A stretch of DNA of 64,000 bases from Agarivorans litoreus (GTDB lineage: Bacteria > Pseudomonadota > Gammaproteobacteria > Enterobacterales > Celerinatantimonadaceae). The notes below the pieces were generated by a model, which saw only the letters and a list, made by a program, of their open reading frames with translations, searched no databases and was not told where the DNA came from. Shown here in pieces: positions 1 to 8,811 of the stretch (position 1 is its first letter; each line of letters opens with the position of its first letter). The position numbers and the translations under genes were made by a program. The stretch is taken from assembly GCF_019649015.1 (NCBI RefSeq), contig NZ_BLPI01000001.1:3281001-3345000 (forward strand), read 5' to 3'.

Positions 1-6
1 ATTTCC

Positions 7-1560
7 TTACTTAGCTGCCGCCTTTTGTTTGGCTTTCTCATACTCTGCTCTTGCCTTACTACGCTCCCACAGCGGCCTTAGTAATGGGCTAAACAACACC
101 ATTGCTGCAATACTAATAAAGGTTAGTGTGAGCGGTCGTTCCCACAAAAAGCTCAGTTCGCCATCGCCAATTAATAGTGCTCGGCGTAGGTTGTCTTCGA
201 GCATTCCACCAAGAATAAAGCCCAACAACATCGGCGCCATAGGGAAGTTGAGCAAACGTAAGCCCAAGGCTGCCATACATATTGCCACCATGATCATGAT
301 GTCCATGCTATTAAACGACACCAAATACACCCCAGTAATTGAGAACAGCAAAATCATCGGTACTAAATAAGGGCGAGGAATGCTTAGTAACTTGGCGAGG
401 TAGGGGATTAGCGGCAAGTTTAAAATTAGCAAAATCACATTACCAAAATACATAGAGATGATGATCGACCAAAATAGGTCGGGGTGCTCGATGTACATTC
501 TTGGCCCTGGTTGAATACCGTAAGCTATTAAGGCTCCGAGCAATACAGCGGTAGTGCCCGAGCCGGGAATACCTAAGGTAAGTAAGGGAACAAAAGAGCC
601 GGTCGACGCAGCATTGTTGGCCGATTCCGGCGCAGCCAAACCTTTTAAGGAGCCTTCACCAAATTGTTTCTTTGCGTCGCCTTTGGCCAGATTTCGCTCT
701 ACGCCGTATGCCAGAAAAGAGGCGATGGTAGCGCCAGCACCGGGAAGCACGCCAACAAAAAAGCCTAGAAATGACGAGCGAAGAGTAGGTGCTGCCACGG
801 TTTTAACTTCTTGTTTGGTGAGCTTAAGGCTGCCCAGCTCCGACATCATTTTTTGTTCGGTAGCGCTGTTATTGGGGTTCTCGGGTTTTAATACCGACAT
901 TAAGGTTTCGGCTAGGGCAAAGGTTGCCATGGCTAATAGTAAGAAGCTAAAGCCGTCGATTAAATCCAGTTGGCCAAAGGTAAAACGCTCTACACCTTCA
1001 CTTCTGTCGGTTCCTACGGTGGCTAACATCAAGCCCACAATGGTCATCATTACCGCTTTTAATACTTGGCCTTTGCCTGAGAATGCAGCCACGGCAGAAA
1101 GGCCAAGTACCATTAAGGCGAAGTAGTCGGCGCTTTGGAAACTCAAAGAGACAGAGGCCAAAGCAGGCGCGGCAATTAACAGCATAATTGCGCCCAAAGT
1201 ACCGCCTGTAAAAGAGGCATAAGCAGCAACGGCTAAAGCTTTACCCGCTTGACCTTTTTTAGCTAAGGGGTTGCCATCAAAAGCGGTCACTACGGTGGCA
1301 CTACAACCTGGTGCATTAATTAATATCGACGAGGATGATGCGCCAAATATAGCGCCGTAGTACACACCAGCCATTAAAATTAGGCCAGAAGAAGGCTCTA
1401 AACTATAAGTAAGTGGGATCATCAAAGCGATAGCGGTAATTGGCCCAAGGCCGGGTAACATGCCAATGAAGGTACCCACTAAGCAGCCTACAATTACCAT
1501 CATTAAATTCATTGGCATAACGGCGGTGCTAAGCCCAGCTAAAATTCCATCTAACATCAT
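7..1560 (-). CDS. tctA: Tripartite tricarboxylate transporter large permease TctA
   Basis: 517-residue polytopic inner-membrane protein, the usual length for TctA. It carries the family's glycine/proline-rich repeats: GTFIGMLPGLGPITAIA near residue 30, and FVGVLPGAGATIASFLAYG near residue 270, followed by a TLGIPGSGTTAVLLGAL stretch. With TctB it forms the permease that takes up tricarboxylates or related carboxylates delivered by the periplasmic binding protein. It is the last gene of tctC-tctB-tctA, 15 bases after tctB. Two ATG codons stand in tandem at the start, with AAGGAC upstream. The substrate cannot be read from the sequence. Confidence 0.95.
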   Translation of the reverse strand: MMLDGILAGLSTAVMPMNLMMVIVGCLVGTFIGMLPGLGPITAIALMIPLTYSLEPSSGLILMAGVYYGAIFGASSSSILINAPGCSATVVTAFDGNPLAKKGQAGKALAVAAYASFTGGTLGAIMLLIAAPALASVSLSFQSADYFALMVLGLSAVAAFSGKGQVLKAVMMTIVGLMLATVGTDRSEGVERFTFGQLDLIDGFSFLLLAMATFALAETLMSVLKPENPNNSATEQKMMSELGSLKLTKQEVKTVAAPTLRSSFLGFFVGVLPGAGATIASFLAYGVERNLAKGDAKKQFGEGSLKGLAAPESANNAASTGSFVPLLTLGIPGSGTTAVLLGALIAYGIQPGPRMYIEHPDLFWSIIISMYFGNVILLILNLPLIPYLAKLLSIPRPYLVPMILLFSITGVYLVSFNSMDIMIMVAICMAALGLRLLNFPMAPMLLGFILGGMLEDNLRRALLIGDGELSFLWERPLTLTFISIAAMVLFSPLLRPLWERSKARAEYEKAKQKAAAK

Positions 1561-1575
1561 CGTGTCCTTATTTTG

Positions 1576-2040
1576 CTAGCCATTAAACCAGTGCCACAGT
1601 TGCCCAGGTTCTAAATAAATATCTAATACGTGGGTTAATAGCGCCCAAAAAGCCACGGTGAACAAAATGGCTACCACTAGAGCTTTTTTATGTTGGGTCT
1701 CACCCATGATGCGAAAGCTCACTACCAGGAAGATAATGGTGGCTAATACAAACCCCATCCAATTGACGAGTAGGCCGTAGGCGAACATTGCTACTAGCAA
1801 TTTGGCGGCGGGGCGCCATACCAAATGTTTTACGCTGGTTCTAAAATCACTACCGCCGGTGAGCATCAAAATGATTGAGCAAGCAATTCCGCACAGCGCT
1901 AAAAACTGCGGCAGAGTGCGTGGGGTGAACGGTTCATATTCCGCGCCGGGAAATAGCGGAATGTCGTAGCTAAAATAGCCGTAGAACAAAGAGAGCAGCA
2001 AAAAAATTAGGCCGCCAATTCGTTGATTGCTAATTTGCAT
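1576..2040 (-). CDS. tctB: Tripartite tricarboxylate transporter small permease TctB
   Basis: About 154 residues with four predicted membrane helices, matching the TctB family (small integral subunit). The frame is open further upstream to 2079, but the ATG at 2040 (MQISNQ) has GGAG seven bases upstream and puts the first helix near the N-terminus, so it is chosen. It lies between tctC and tctA in the same direction. Sequence similarity within this family is low, so the call leans on size, topology and operon position. Confidence 0.88.
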   Translation of the reverse strand: MQISNQRIGGLIFLLLSLFYGYFSYDIPLFPGAEYEPFTPRTLPQFLALCGIACSIILMLTGGSDFRTSVKHLVWRPAAKLLVAMFAYGLLVNWMGFVLATIIFLVVSFRIMGETQHKKALVVAILFTVAFWALLTHVLDIYLEPGQLWHWFNG

Positions 2041-2143
2041 TGTTAGCTCCAAATGTAAAAAAGTCCGGTGCCTAGGCACCGGTGCTTAACTGAGTACTAC
2101 CGATAAGCAAATAAAGCAGCAAGGGAGTTGCTGGCTAATAGGA

Positions 2144-3115
2144 TTACTCTAGAAAACCTAGCTCTTTCATTAGGCTGCCTACTGTTTTCTCTTGTTGTTC
2201 TAAAAAGCCGAAGAACTGACCATACGGCACAAAGTTATTTACCCAGCCATTACGTGAACGTACGGTTTCCCATTCTGGGGTGGTGTACATTTCTTTAAGC
2301 ATGTCTGAGAACTTCTCTGCTTGCGCTTTGCTGGTGCCCGGTGCGGCAAAAAAACCACGCCAGTTCGCAAACACGGTGTCGTTACCCATTTCTTTTAAGG
2401 TTGGTACTTCGGGAGCGTCTTTAACTCGTTTTTCAGCGGTAATGGCTAAGATACGAATTTGGTCGTTTTTCGCCATTTCTAGCGCTTCGCCTAAGCCAGT
2501 TGAAAGCAGTGCGGTTTCTCCAGAAAGCAAACCTGCCATGGCTTTACCGCCGGCATCGTAAGCTACGTAGCGTAATCTTAGTGGGTCTAAGCCTTCATTT
2601 TTAATGGCAGCGGCTGCTACTAAGTGATCTAAACTGCCGCGCGCACTACCGCCAGCAACTTTTACTTTATTGGGATTGTCTTTGAAGTCGGCAATTACTT
2701 GGTCCCAATGAGTATATTTGGAATCGGCTCTAACAATTAACGCGCCGTAGTCAGCAATTGTGGCAGCGATGGGAGTAAGATCGCGGAAAGACTGCGGGAA
2801 TACGCCGGTTAATGAGCGGACCACAATCGGCGTTGAGTTCACCATTAAGGTATGTTCTTGGGTTTTAGCGGTTTCTATTAAGTGGGCAATGGCTTTACCG
2901 CCGCCTCCACCACTCATGTTTTGGTAAGACACCTTATCGATAATGCCCGATTTCATTAAGGCTTCGCCGGTACCTCGGGCGGTTCCATCCCAGCCTCCGC
3001 CTGCGCCTCCGGGAATTAAAAAGTGCACTTCTTCTGCGTGAACTGTGCCGCTTAGGCCTGCGGCCAATACTGCGGCCCCTATTAATGTTTTGACCAATTT
3101 AATCTTGGCTAACAT
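2144..3115 (-). CDS. tctC: Tripartite tricarboxylate transporter periplasmic binding protein TctC
   Basis: 323 residues with a Sec signal peptide (lysines, then a hydrophobic stretch ending VHA at about residue 27). The mature part begins EEVHFLIPGGAGGGWDGTARG, the ligand-binding P-loop typical of the Bug/TctC receptor family. A second family hallmark, KVKVAGGSARGSLDHL, follows in the middle. It captures the carboxylate in the periplasm and hands it to TctBA. The start has GGAG seven to eight bases upstream. It is the first gene of the operon and diverges from the kinase gene at 3352, whose signal pathway probably controls it. Confidence 0.95.
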   Translation of the reverse strand: MLAKIKLVKTLIGAAVLAAGLSGTVHAEEVHFLIPGGAGGGWDGTARGTGEALMKSGIIDKVSYQNMSGGGGGKAIAHLIETAKTQEHTLMVNSTPIVVRSLTGVFPQSFRDLTPIAATIADYGALIVRADSKYTHWDQVIADFKDNPNKVKVAGGSARGSLDHLVAAAAIKNEGLDPLRLRYVAYDAGGKAMAGLLSGETALLSTGLGEALEMAKNDQIRILAITAEKRVKDAPEVPTLKEMGNDTVFANWRGFFAAPGTSKAQAEKFSDMLKEMYTTPEWETVRSRNGWVNNFVPYGQFFGFLEQQEKTVGSLMKELGFLE

Positions 3116-3351
3116 GTTTGCTCTCCTTGTTGCATAGGGCTTTCAGCGTGGCTGAAAGTGGTTACTGCCATGCTTGAATACCGCTAGCTGGCGAATAAAG
3201 TTAAATTAATGTTAATGGAAGCATGAGATTTTGAAATGTAAGCCAAGTAATGGCTTTAAAGTGCATATTGGTAATTAAGTGCATATTGTTCACGAGAGCT
3301 GCTCGCTAAGCTCGTGCTAAGCTAAATTGAAACAAACAGGGAAAAGTTTAG
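3116..3351. promoter_or_regulatory. Divergent control region between tctCBA and the kinase gene, with tandem direct repeat
   Basis: This 236-base region separates two divergent units. It holds two exact copies of AAGTGCATATTG, at 3259-3270 and 3277-3288, spaced 18 bases start to start. That arrangement suits a dimeric response regulator. The neighbouring CitB/DcuR-type regulator is the natural candidate to bind here, but this is inference. Confidence 0.5.
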
Positions 3352-4965
3352 ATGTATCAACAAGCTCGCTTACCCAGCTATCGTGCTCGCTTATTGCTAA
3401 TAATGCTGATTTACAGCCTTATTCAGTTAAGCATTGTGGTAGTGACCAGCTATTGGTACGTAAGTGACTCTGAATACCAAGACAAGGGGGAGCGGGCCTT
3501 AGATGTAGCGCGAGTTGTGGCTAAGCTGCCCGATGTTGTGAGTGCGGTAGAGCGCCGAGATAGCGCAAGCTTACAGCCTTTAGCAGAAGAATTACGCCGC
3601 ACCATGGGTGCAAGTTTTATTGTGGTGGGGGATGTTGATGGGATCCGCTTGGCTCACCCCAAAAGTGAACGCATTGGTAAACCGATGGTGGGAGGCGATA
3701 ACCATGCAGCTCTGGTACTAGGGCAAGAGTATGTGTCGCAAGCCAAGGGGTCTTTGGGGGTATCGGTACGCGGTAAAGTGCCAGTTAAAGATCAACAAGG
3801 GCAGATCATAGGTATTGTCTCGGTTGGATACTTGCTAGAGAAAATTGACGTACAACTGCAACCCTATTTGCACTTTATGGCGCTGTTGGTGATGGCGGTG
3901 TTGTCACTTAATATGCTGATTGGTTGGTGGCTGGCACAACGGATTAAAGACACATTGTTGGGTTTTGAACCAGAGCAGATGACCCGCTTATATGCAGAGC
4001 TGCAAGCCACGCTTAATACTATTCGTGAAGGGGTAATAGCGATTAACCGAGAAGGCATTATTACTAATGTGAATGCTAATGCGATTCGCTTATTGGGAAA
4101 AGACCTGCAAGGAAAATCGATTAATCCGGTTGGTTTACCGCTGCGAGACTGGCTACCCGATAGTGATATGGCTGAATTACTCGATCAGCCGCAAGCGCAA
4201 AGTGATGTGGAATTACTGCTTAACGGGCACTTAGTGATTGCCAACCGAGTGCCGATGAAAGACCAGCAACAAAACTTTATTGGCATGGTTTCTAGCTTTA
4301 GGCGGAAAGACGAGATCACCTTGCTTACTAAGCAGTTATCGCAAATTAAGGCGCATTCAGAAGCCTTACGGGTACAAAACCATGAGCATTCTAATCAGCT
4401 AAATACCATTGCTGGTTTAATTCAGTTAGGCGAAAGTGATAAAGCCTTATCTTTTATTGGCCAAGCAAATGATCAATTCCAAGAACTGATTCGCTTTTTG
4501 ATTGAAGCAGTAGAAGACTCGGTAATAGCGGGCTGTATTTTGGGTAAGTTTCACCGGGCGAGGGAGCTTGGTTTAACCTTAAATATTGACCCCGACAGCA
4601 GCTTACGCGACTTACCAGCACACTGTGGCTCGGAGCAAATCGTTACCATAGTGGCTAACCTGTTAGATAACGCTTTTGAGGCAACACGTGCTAGCAATGG
4701 CCGTGAGCCCATTAATCTCTCTATGACCGATTTGGGTAACGACATAATCATAGAAGTGGAAGATTTTGCTGGTGGTATTCAAGATAACTTACAAGCCAAT
4801 ATCTACGAGCAGGGAGTGACCACCAAAACCCAAGGCGACCACGGTATAGGCCTGTACTTAGTAAAAGAAACCGTGCAAATTTTGCGTGGAAATGTTGAGT
4901 TTAGTAGTGACAATTTGGGCACCCGTTTTACGGTGTATATTCCCAAGCAGTTAAAGCAGGAGTAG
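3352..4965 (+). CDS. CitA/DcuS-family sensor histidine kinase
   Basis: 537 residues. A membrane helix near residues 13-33, a periplasmic PAS-like sensor (about 40-170) and a second helix near 174-195 are followed by a cytoplasmic PAS domain (about 215-325). The dimerisation segment carries the histidine in NHEHSNQLNTIAGLIQLG, the form used by CitA/DcuS kinases. The HATPase has an N box (NLLDNAFEA), a G1 box (DFAGGI) and a G2 box (GIGLYLVKE). It probably senses an extracellular carboxylate and phosphorylates the regulator five bases downstream. The divergent tctCBA genes are its likely target. Confidence 0.93.
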   Translation: MYQQARLPSYRARLLLIMLIYSLIQLSIVVVTSYWYVSDSEYQDKGERALDVARVVAKLPDVVSAVERRDSASLQPLAEELRRTMGASFIVVGDVDGIRLAHPKSERIGKPMVGGDNHAALVLGQEYVSQAKGSLGVSVRGKVPVKDQQGQIIGIVSVGYLLEKIDVQLQPYLHFMALLVMAVLSLNMLIGWWLAQRIKDTLLGFEPEQMTRLYAELQATLNTIREGVIAINREGIITNVNANAIRLLGKDLQGKSINPVGLPLRDWLPDSDMAELLDQPQAQSDVELLLNGHLVIANRVPMKDQQQNFIGMVSSFRRKDEITLLTKQLSQIKAHSEALRVQNHEHSNQLNTIAGLIQLGESDKALSFIGQANDQFQELIRFLIEAVEDSVIAGCILGKFHRARELGLTLNIDPDSSLRDLPAHCGSEQIVTIVANLLDNAFEATRASNGREPINLSMTDLGNDIIIEVEDFAGGIQDNLQANIYEQGVTTKTQGDHGIGLYLVKETVQILRGNVEFSSDNLGTRFTVYIPKQLKQE

Positions 4966-4969
4966 CCAT

Positions 4970-5647
4970 TTGATTCAGGTATTAATTGTTGAAGATGATG
5001 CGGGGATTGCCGAGATCCATCGCCAGTACTTGCAGCGTGTGAGTGATTTTGAAGTGTCTGGCATTGCCTTGAGCATTGCCGATGCGATGATCCACATAAA
5101 GGCTAAACCTCCACAACTTTTGCTGTTAGATGTGTACCTACCCGACGGCACCGGCCTAGAATTGCTAAAACACATTCGCAGCCAAGATCTTGCCATTGAT
5201 GTTATGTTGCTCACCGCCGCTAAAGAAGCCTCAACCTTGCAAGAAGCGCTGCGTAATGGCGTATTTGACTACATTCTAAAACCGGTGGTATTTCCGCGTT
5301 TACAAGAATCCTTGAATAACTATAAGAACTACTTACGCAGGCTTGATCAAAATAGCTCTTTTGAGCAGCAAGATGTAGATAAGTTAATGCCAATGAGTGA
5401 GGGCGCGGTAGCCGAAAGCAAAAAGCGCTTACCCAAAGGTGTGGACGCGGTAACGCTTGATAAAGTACGCGCACTGTTTAGTGAACATGCTTCACTAACT
5501 GCCGAGTTAGCCGGCAAACAAATTGGCAGTAGCCGCACTACAGCGAGGCGTTATTTGGAGTATTTGGTGAGTTGTAATGAGCTTACGCCCGAGGTGGCTT
5601 ATGGTGCAGTAGGTCGGCCAGAGCGGGTCTATCATCGGGTTAATTAA
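4970..5647 (+). CDS. CitB/DcuR-family response regulator
   Basis: 225 residues starting at TTG (4970), just after the kinase stop. The receiver domain (about 2-120) has the acidic pair EDD, the phospho-acceptor aspartate in LLLDVYLPDG and the lysine in ILKPV. The C-terminal part (about 155-225) is the winged-helix type of CitB/DcuR regulators, with GSSRTTARRYLEYLV as recognition region and the typical GRPERVYHR ending. It is translated with the kinase at 3352 and probably activates tctCBA. A strong terminator follows at 5673. Confidence 0.93.
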   Translation: MIQVLIVEDDAGIAEIHRQYLQRVSDFEVSGIALSIADAMIHIKAKPPQLLLLDVYLPDGTGLELLKHIRSQDLAIDVMLLTAAKEASTLQEALRNGVFDYILKPVVFPRLQESLNNYKNYLRRLDQNSSFEQQDVDKLMPMSEGAVAESKKRLPKGVDAVTLDKVRALFSEHASLTAELAGKQIGSSRTTARRYLEYLVSCNELTPEVAYGAVGRPERVYHRVN

Positions 5648-5672
5648 AAGTTATTCACCAGAATTTAGAAAC

Positions 5673-5700
5673 AAAAAGGCTCGCTATTGCGAGCCTTTTT
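5673..5700. terminator. Bidirectional rho-independent terminator
   Basis: Stem AAGGCTCGC / GCGAGCCTT with a four-base TATT loop. It has an A-run on the left and a T-run on the right, so it can work on both strands. It lies between the convergent response regulator and the gene ending at 5737. Confidence 0.9.
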
Positions 5701-5736
5701 GTTACAGAGCGTTGCTTATTGGTTGTAAAGACTTGC

Positions 5737-7470
5737 TTAGTTTACAGCGTTGTCTGCTTGGCTGGTCATGCTTGAACCAAAAGAAATACCTTGGTCGTTC
5801 ACGGCCATATTCATTTGCGCTTTAATTCGATAGTCTTTTAAGTCCATCAATTCCTGTGGCACTTCTTCTCCACTTAATTCAATACCACTAATAATTGGTT
5901 CAAACATTTGCTGGTAGTCGATGAACATGCTTAAAAGCCCGTTGTTCGCCACTGGCTCTGAAGCTAGTTGCTGACTCACTTCTGCAGCACGCTGGCCGTT
6001 AAACAATACAAGGTGGTTACCTTTAAGTGCTAGCTTGGGCTGTATGTTGGTGGTAGGTGGTAGCGGCAGTAAATGGCTAACATCAATCGGTGTGCCATCG
6101 GCTGGCAAGCGTACGCTAGCTAGCTCTGGTGAGAACTGTTTGGCAATGTCGAACAAGGCACCTGGGTTGTCGGCAGACACACTAATAATGGCATCTAGGC
6201 TTTCAAGCTCTTCTGGGCGGCTAATGTCAGCCAGTTTGTAATCAAACACGGCCATGCCAATGCCCTTAAGGCCGTTAGCCATGCCGGTCATCATGCCAAC
6301 CATGCCTGGGTTTTGTTGCTGCATAGCCATTTGCACGTTTTGTAGCGGCTCACACTGGTAGTCAGGGGTAAGCATTTCTTCCCAAACGGATAGTAATGAA
6401 GGCACCAGTTGGTTTACATCAATGCCATAAGCCATGCTAAATACCGCATTTTCGGTGTTAGAAGCATAAGAAGGAATAAAGCCGCTCATCGCTTGGTAGG
6501 CGCTAAGTAATACGCTGTTGTTGCTCTCTACCACCATGCGCACGCCAAAGCTGCTTTCTTTATCGTTAATGCTTAAGCTATCAAAACCCATTACCGTTTT
6601 TGGCCAGTTAGCGGTAATGCTGGCAAACTCTTGTTCACACACTGGAGTCCGTAAGCTTGTAAGCTCGTTGCTATTATCCATTTGGGCTAACTTAGTAAGG
6701 TGTTTTGCCAGTAGGTTGCCATCTTTGGTGGTTATTGCTTTAGCAATCTCTTGGTGGTTAATAAAGCCAATGCCTTCTTCCATGAAGCCGTGTTTGTTTA
6801 GGCTGTCTTGGATTAATGTGGTAGCGCTGATCGGCTGCTCTACTGGTTTAAGGCCTAACGCCGTTTCTAACAAACTATTTTCATTAAGCGAGCTATTTAA
6901 AGTAATGGTAAGTAGGTCATTATTTACGGCTACGATTAAATCTGCGGTTTCTGAGTCGCTGTCATCGCTCAAACGATAAGCGCGATACTCAACGCCGCCA
7001 AGCGTTTGTTTAGTATGGCTAAAACCACTTTGCTGTTCGGCTTTATCTAACCAAGCCCAAATAGCATCGGCTTTGCTTACTTCTACTTTAAGTACTAGGA
7101 TGATGCCTAAGGTATAAAAGTAGCTGTGAATATCGTTGGCTAAACCAAAGGTATCTACAAAGGTTTGCCCGTCTTTTAATGCTTCGCTGTAGCTTTCAAG
7201 CAAGGCAATGAAAAACTTACTGCGAGGGTCACTCACTTCTGTTTCGGCAAAGGCATCACTTGGTAAATTGTTGTACGAACCTGCCATTGAATCAACATAG
7301 GCTTTGATTGGGAACGGTTTTAGTTGAGCAGAAAATACCGCAGTATCGGCAGGAATATAGGCGAGTGCACCCGCTTCGCTATTAAGGCTTGTAGCCTGCT
7401 GAGAATACCAATAGCCACCCGCTCCGGCCCCAATGGCTAACAAACCGCCTGCGATAAGAACATTCTTCAT
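5737..7470 (-). CDS. Membrane-anchored uncharacterised protein (DUF3352-like)
   Basis: 577 residues. An N-terminal hydrophobic segment (about residues 3-22, rich in Gly and Ala) looks like a signal anchor and is followed by a large, mostly soluble part. The opening of that part, GALAYIPADTAVFSAQLKP, resembles DUF3352 proteins, which share a phrase of the type 'lPadt...'; this assignment is from memory and weak. There are no catalytic motifs I can name. It starts at ATG with GGAG eight bases upstream. It stands alone, convergent with the CitB-type regulator. The bulk is probably periplasmic. Confidence 0.7.
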   Translation of the reverse strand: MKNVLIAGGLLAIGAGAGGYWYSQQATSLNSEAGALAYIPADTAVFSAQLKPFPIKAYVDSMAGSYNNLPSDAFAETEVSDPRSKFFIALLESYSEALKDGQTFVDTFGLANDIHSYFYTLGIILVLKVEVSKADAIWAWLDKAEQQSGFSHTKQTLGGVEYRAYRLSDDSDSETADLIVAVNNDLLTITLNSSLNENSLLETALGLKPVEQPISATTLIQDSLNKHGFMEEGIGFINHQEIAKAITTKDGNLLAKHLTKLAQMDNSNELTSLRTPVCEQEFASITANWPKTVMGFDSLSINDKESSFGVRMVVESNNSVLLSAYQAMSGFIPSYASNTENAVFSMAYGIDVNQLVPSLLSVWEEMLTPDYQCEPLQNVQMAMQQQNPGMVGMMTGMANGLKGIGMAVFDYKLADISRPEELESLDAIISVSADNPGALFDIAKQFSPELASVRLPADGTPIDVSHLLPLPPTTNIQPKLALKGNHLVLFNGQRAAEVSQQLASEPVANNGLLSMFIDYQQMFEPIISGIELSGEEVPQELMDLKDYRIKAQMNMAVNDQGISFGSSMTSQADNAVN

Positions 7471-7676
7471 CTAACACTCCGTGTATATTTGATTAACTAC
7501 CTTTAGATGAAATGCTTTTAGCTTCAACTTTACAGGCGCAAAGAGCTATTAAATCATTGATAAAAATGCACTTCAATTAATAAGTGATTAAACATTAGTG
7601 AGCATTGATTATTAGATTAATTTGTATTGAGCTTAATCAATTAACTTGGCAACGGAGTTCATATCTGGAGCCTTTG

Positions 7677-8582
7677 TTAAATATTCGGCCAACTTGTTAT
7701 AGCAAATGCCGGTGTTGCTACGCCCTTAATATCTTCAAGCTCTACGGCAAAAACGCCGCCACTTAGCGGATAATCGCGCAGCTGTTGTTCACTCATGCCT
7801 TCACGAGCACTCACTACATATAAGGTGCTTAAGTTTGGTCCGCCAAAGGCACACTTGGTGACATTAAGTGCTGGAATGGCAATTTGCCGTTCTAGTTTTC
7901 CCTCTGGCGTATAGCGGCTTACTTGAGCACCGTTATAGTGGGCTACCCAAACGTGTTGCTCTGCGTCGATAGTGATTCCGTCGGGGTTACCAAAACTACG
8001 GTCAATCTCCAGCCAAGGCTCTAATGTTGATGCATCACCATCATCGGTTAACTTGCTACGAAGAATGGTAAAGTTTTCGGTATCTACAAAATATCCGTAG
8101 CCTTGTTTATCACAGAAGGTTGGGCCATTGGTGACCCAGTATTGCTCACTTAATGAGCTAAGGCTAAGCGCTGGCGTTAAGCGGTAAAATTTTCCTGAGT
8201 CTTGTTTAATTTGGCAATCCATTGAACCTAACCAAAGGTCACCATTAGGAGCAACCCAGGCATCATTAAGACGGTTGTCTGGTAACTGAGGTTCTGGGTC
8301 TAGTAAAGGATAAACCGCTCCGTCGCGTAACAGTTTAACGCCGTCGGCATAGGTGGCGACAAAGGTGGTGCTTTCTCCGGGTATTTGGGTCGGTAAAACT
8401 GCGCTAATCATTGGCTTTTGCGACCAGCTTTGTTGCTCTCCTGAGCTTGGCTGATAGCGGTGTAAAGTTTCTTTAAGAATGTCTACCCAATAGAGCGCTT
8501 GCTCTTGTTCTATCCATACAACGCCTTCGCCTAAACGCGCTTCGGCTGGCCAAATACATTCCACAGTATATTGCTTCGACAT
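7677..8582 (-). CDS. SMP-30/gluconolactonase family protein
   Basis: About 301 residues. The start ARLGEGVVWIEQEQALYWVDI and the metal-site region RLNDAWVAPNGDLWLGSMD are hallmarks of the SMP-30/gluconolaconase/LRE beta-propeller family. Also present are GNPDGITIDAEQHVWVAHYNGAQVSRY and NVTKCAFGG. These are cytoplasmic, divalent-metal sugar lactonases that hydrolyse aldonolactones. The ATG at 8582 (MSKQY) has AAGGAAC just upstream and is preferred over the upstream codon at 8609. The sugar is unknown. No other pathway gene lies alongside it. Confidence 0.9.
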   Translation of the reverse strand: MSKQYTVECIWPAEARLGEGVVWIEQEQALYWVDILKETLHRYQPSSGEQQSWSQKPMISAVLPTQIPGESTTFVATYADGVKLLRDGAVYPLLDPEPQLPDNRLNDAWVAPNGDLWLGSMDCQIKQDSGKFYRLTPALSLSSLSEQYWVTNGPTFCDKQGYGYFVDTENFTILRSKLTDDGDASTLEPWLEIDRSFGNPDGITIDAEQHVWVAHYNGAQVSRYTPEGKLERQIAIPALNVTKCAFGGPNLSTLYVVSAREGMSEQQLRDYPLSGGVFAVELEDIKGVATPAFAITSWPNI

Positions 8583-8769
8583 TCTTGTTCCTTTGCTACA
8601 CATGCCCACTGAATGGGATTATCTCATCTCATTAAACCCTTATCGATGGTAACACTTCGTAGCTTGGGGATGTTTTGTTTCATCGGGTTTCAGCATCTTT
8701 GTGAGTTAAGAACAGGTGGAGTTAAGAGGTGTTTGTAGGAGAGGGCGTTATTATTAAGAGCGCTTTAAA

Positions 8770-8801
8770 CACTTGGCCGAACAGCTGTAGCCGGCCAAGT
8801 G
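8770..8801 (-). terminator. Hairpin downstream of the gene at 8812, probable terminator
   Basis: Perfect nine-base stem CACTTGGCC / GGCCAAGTG just after the stop of the secreted protein gene on the minus strand. The following T-tract on that strand is short and broken, so termination strength is uncertain. Confidence 0.5.
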
Positions 8802-8811
8802 CTTTAACAGC

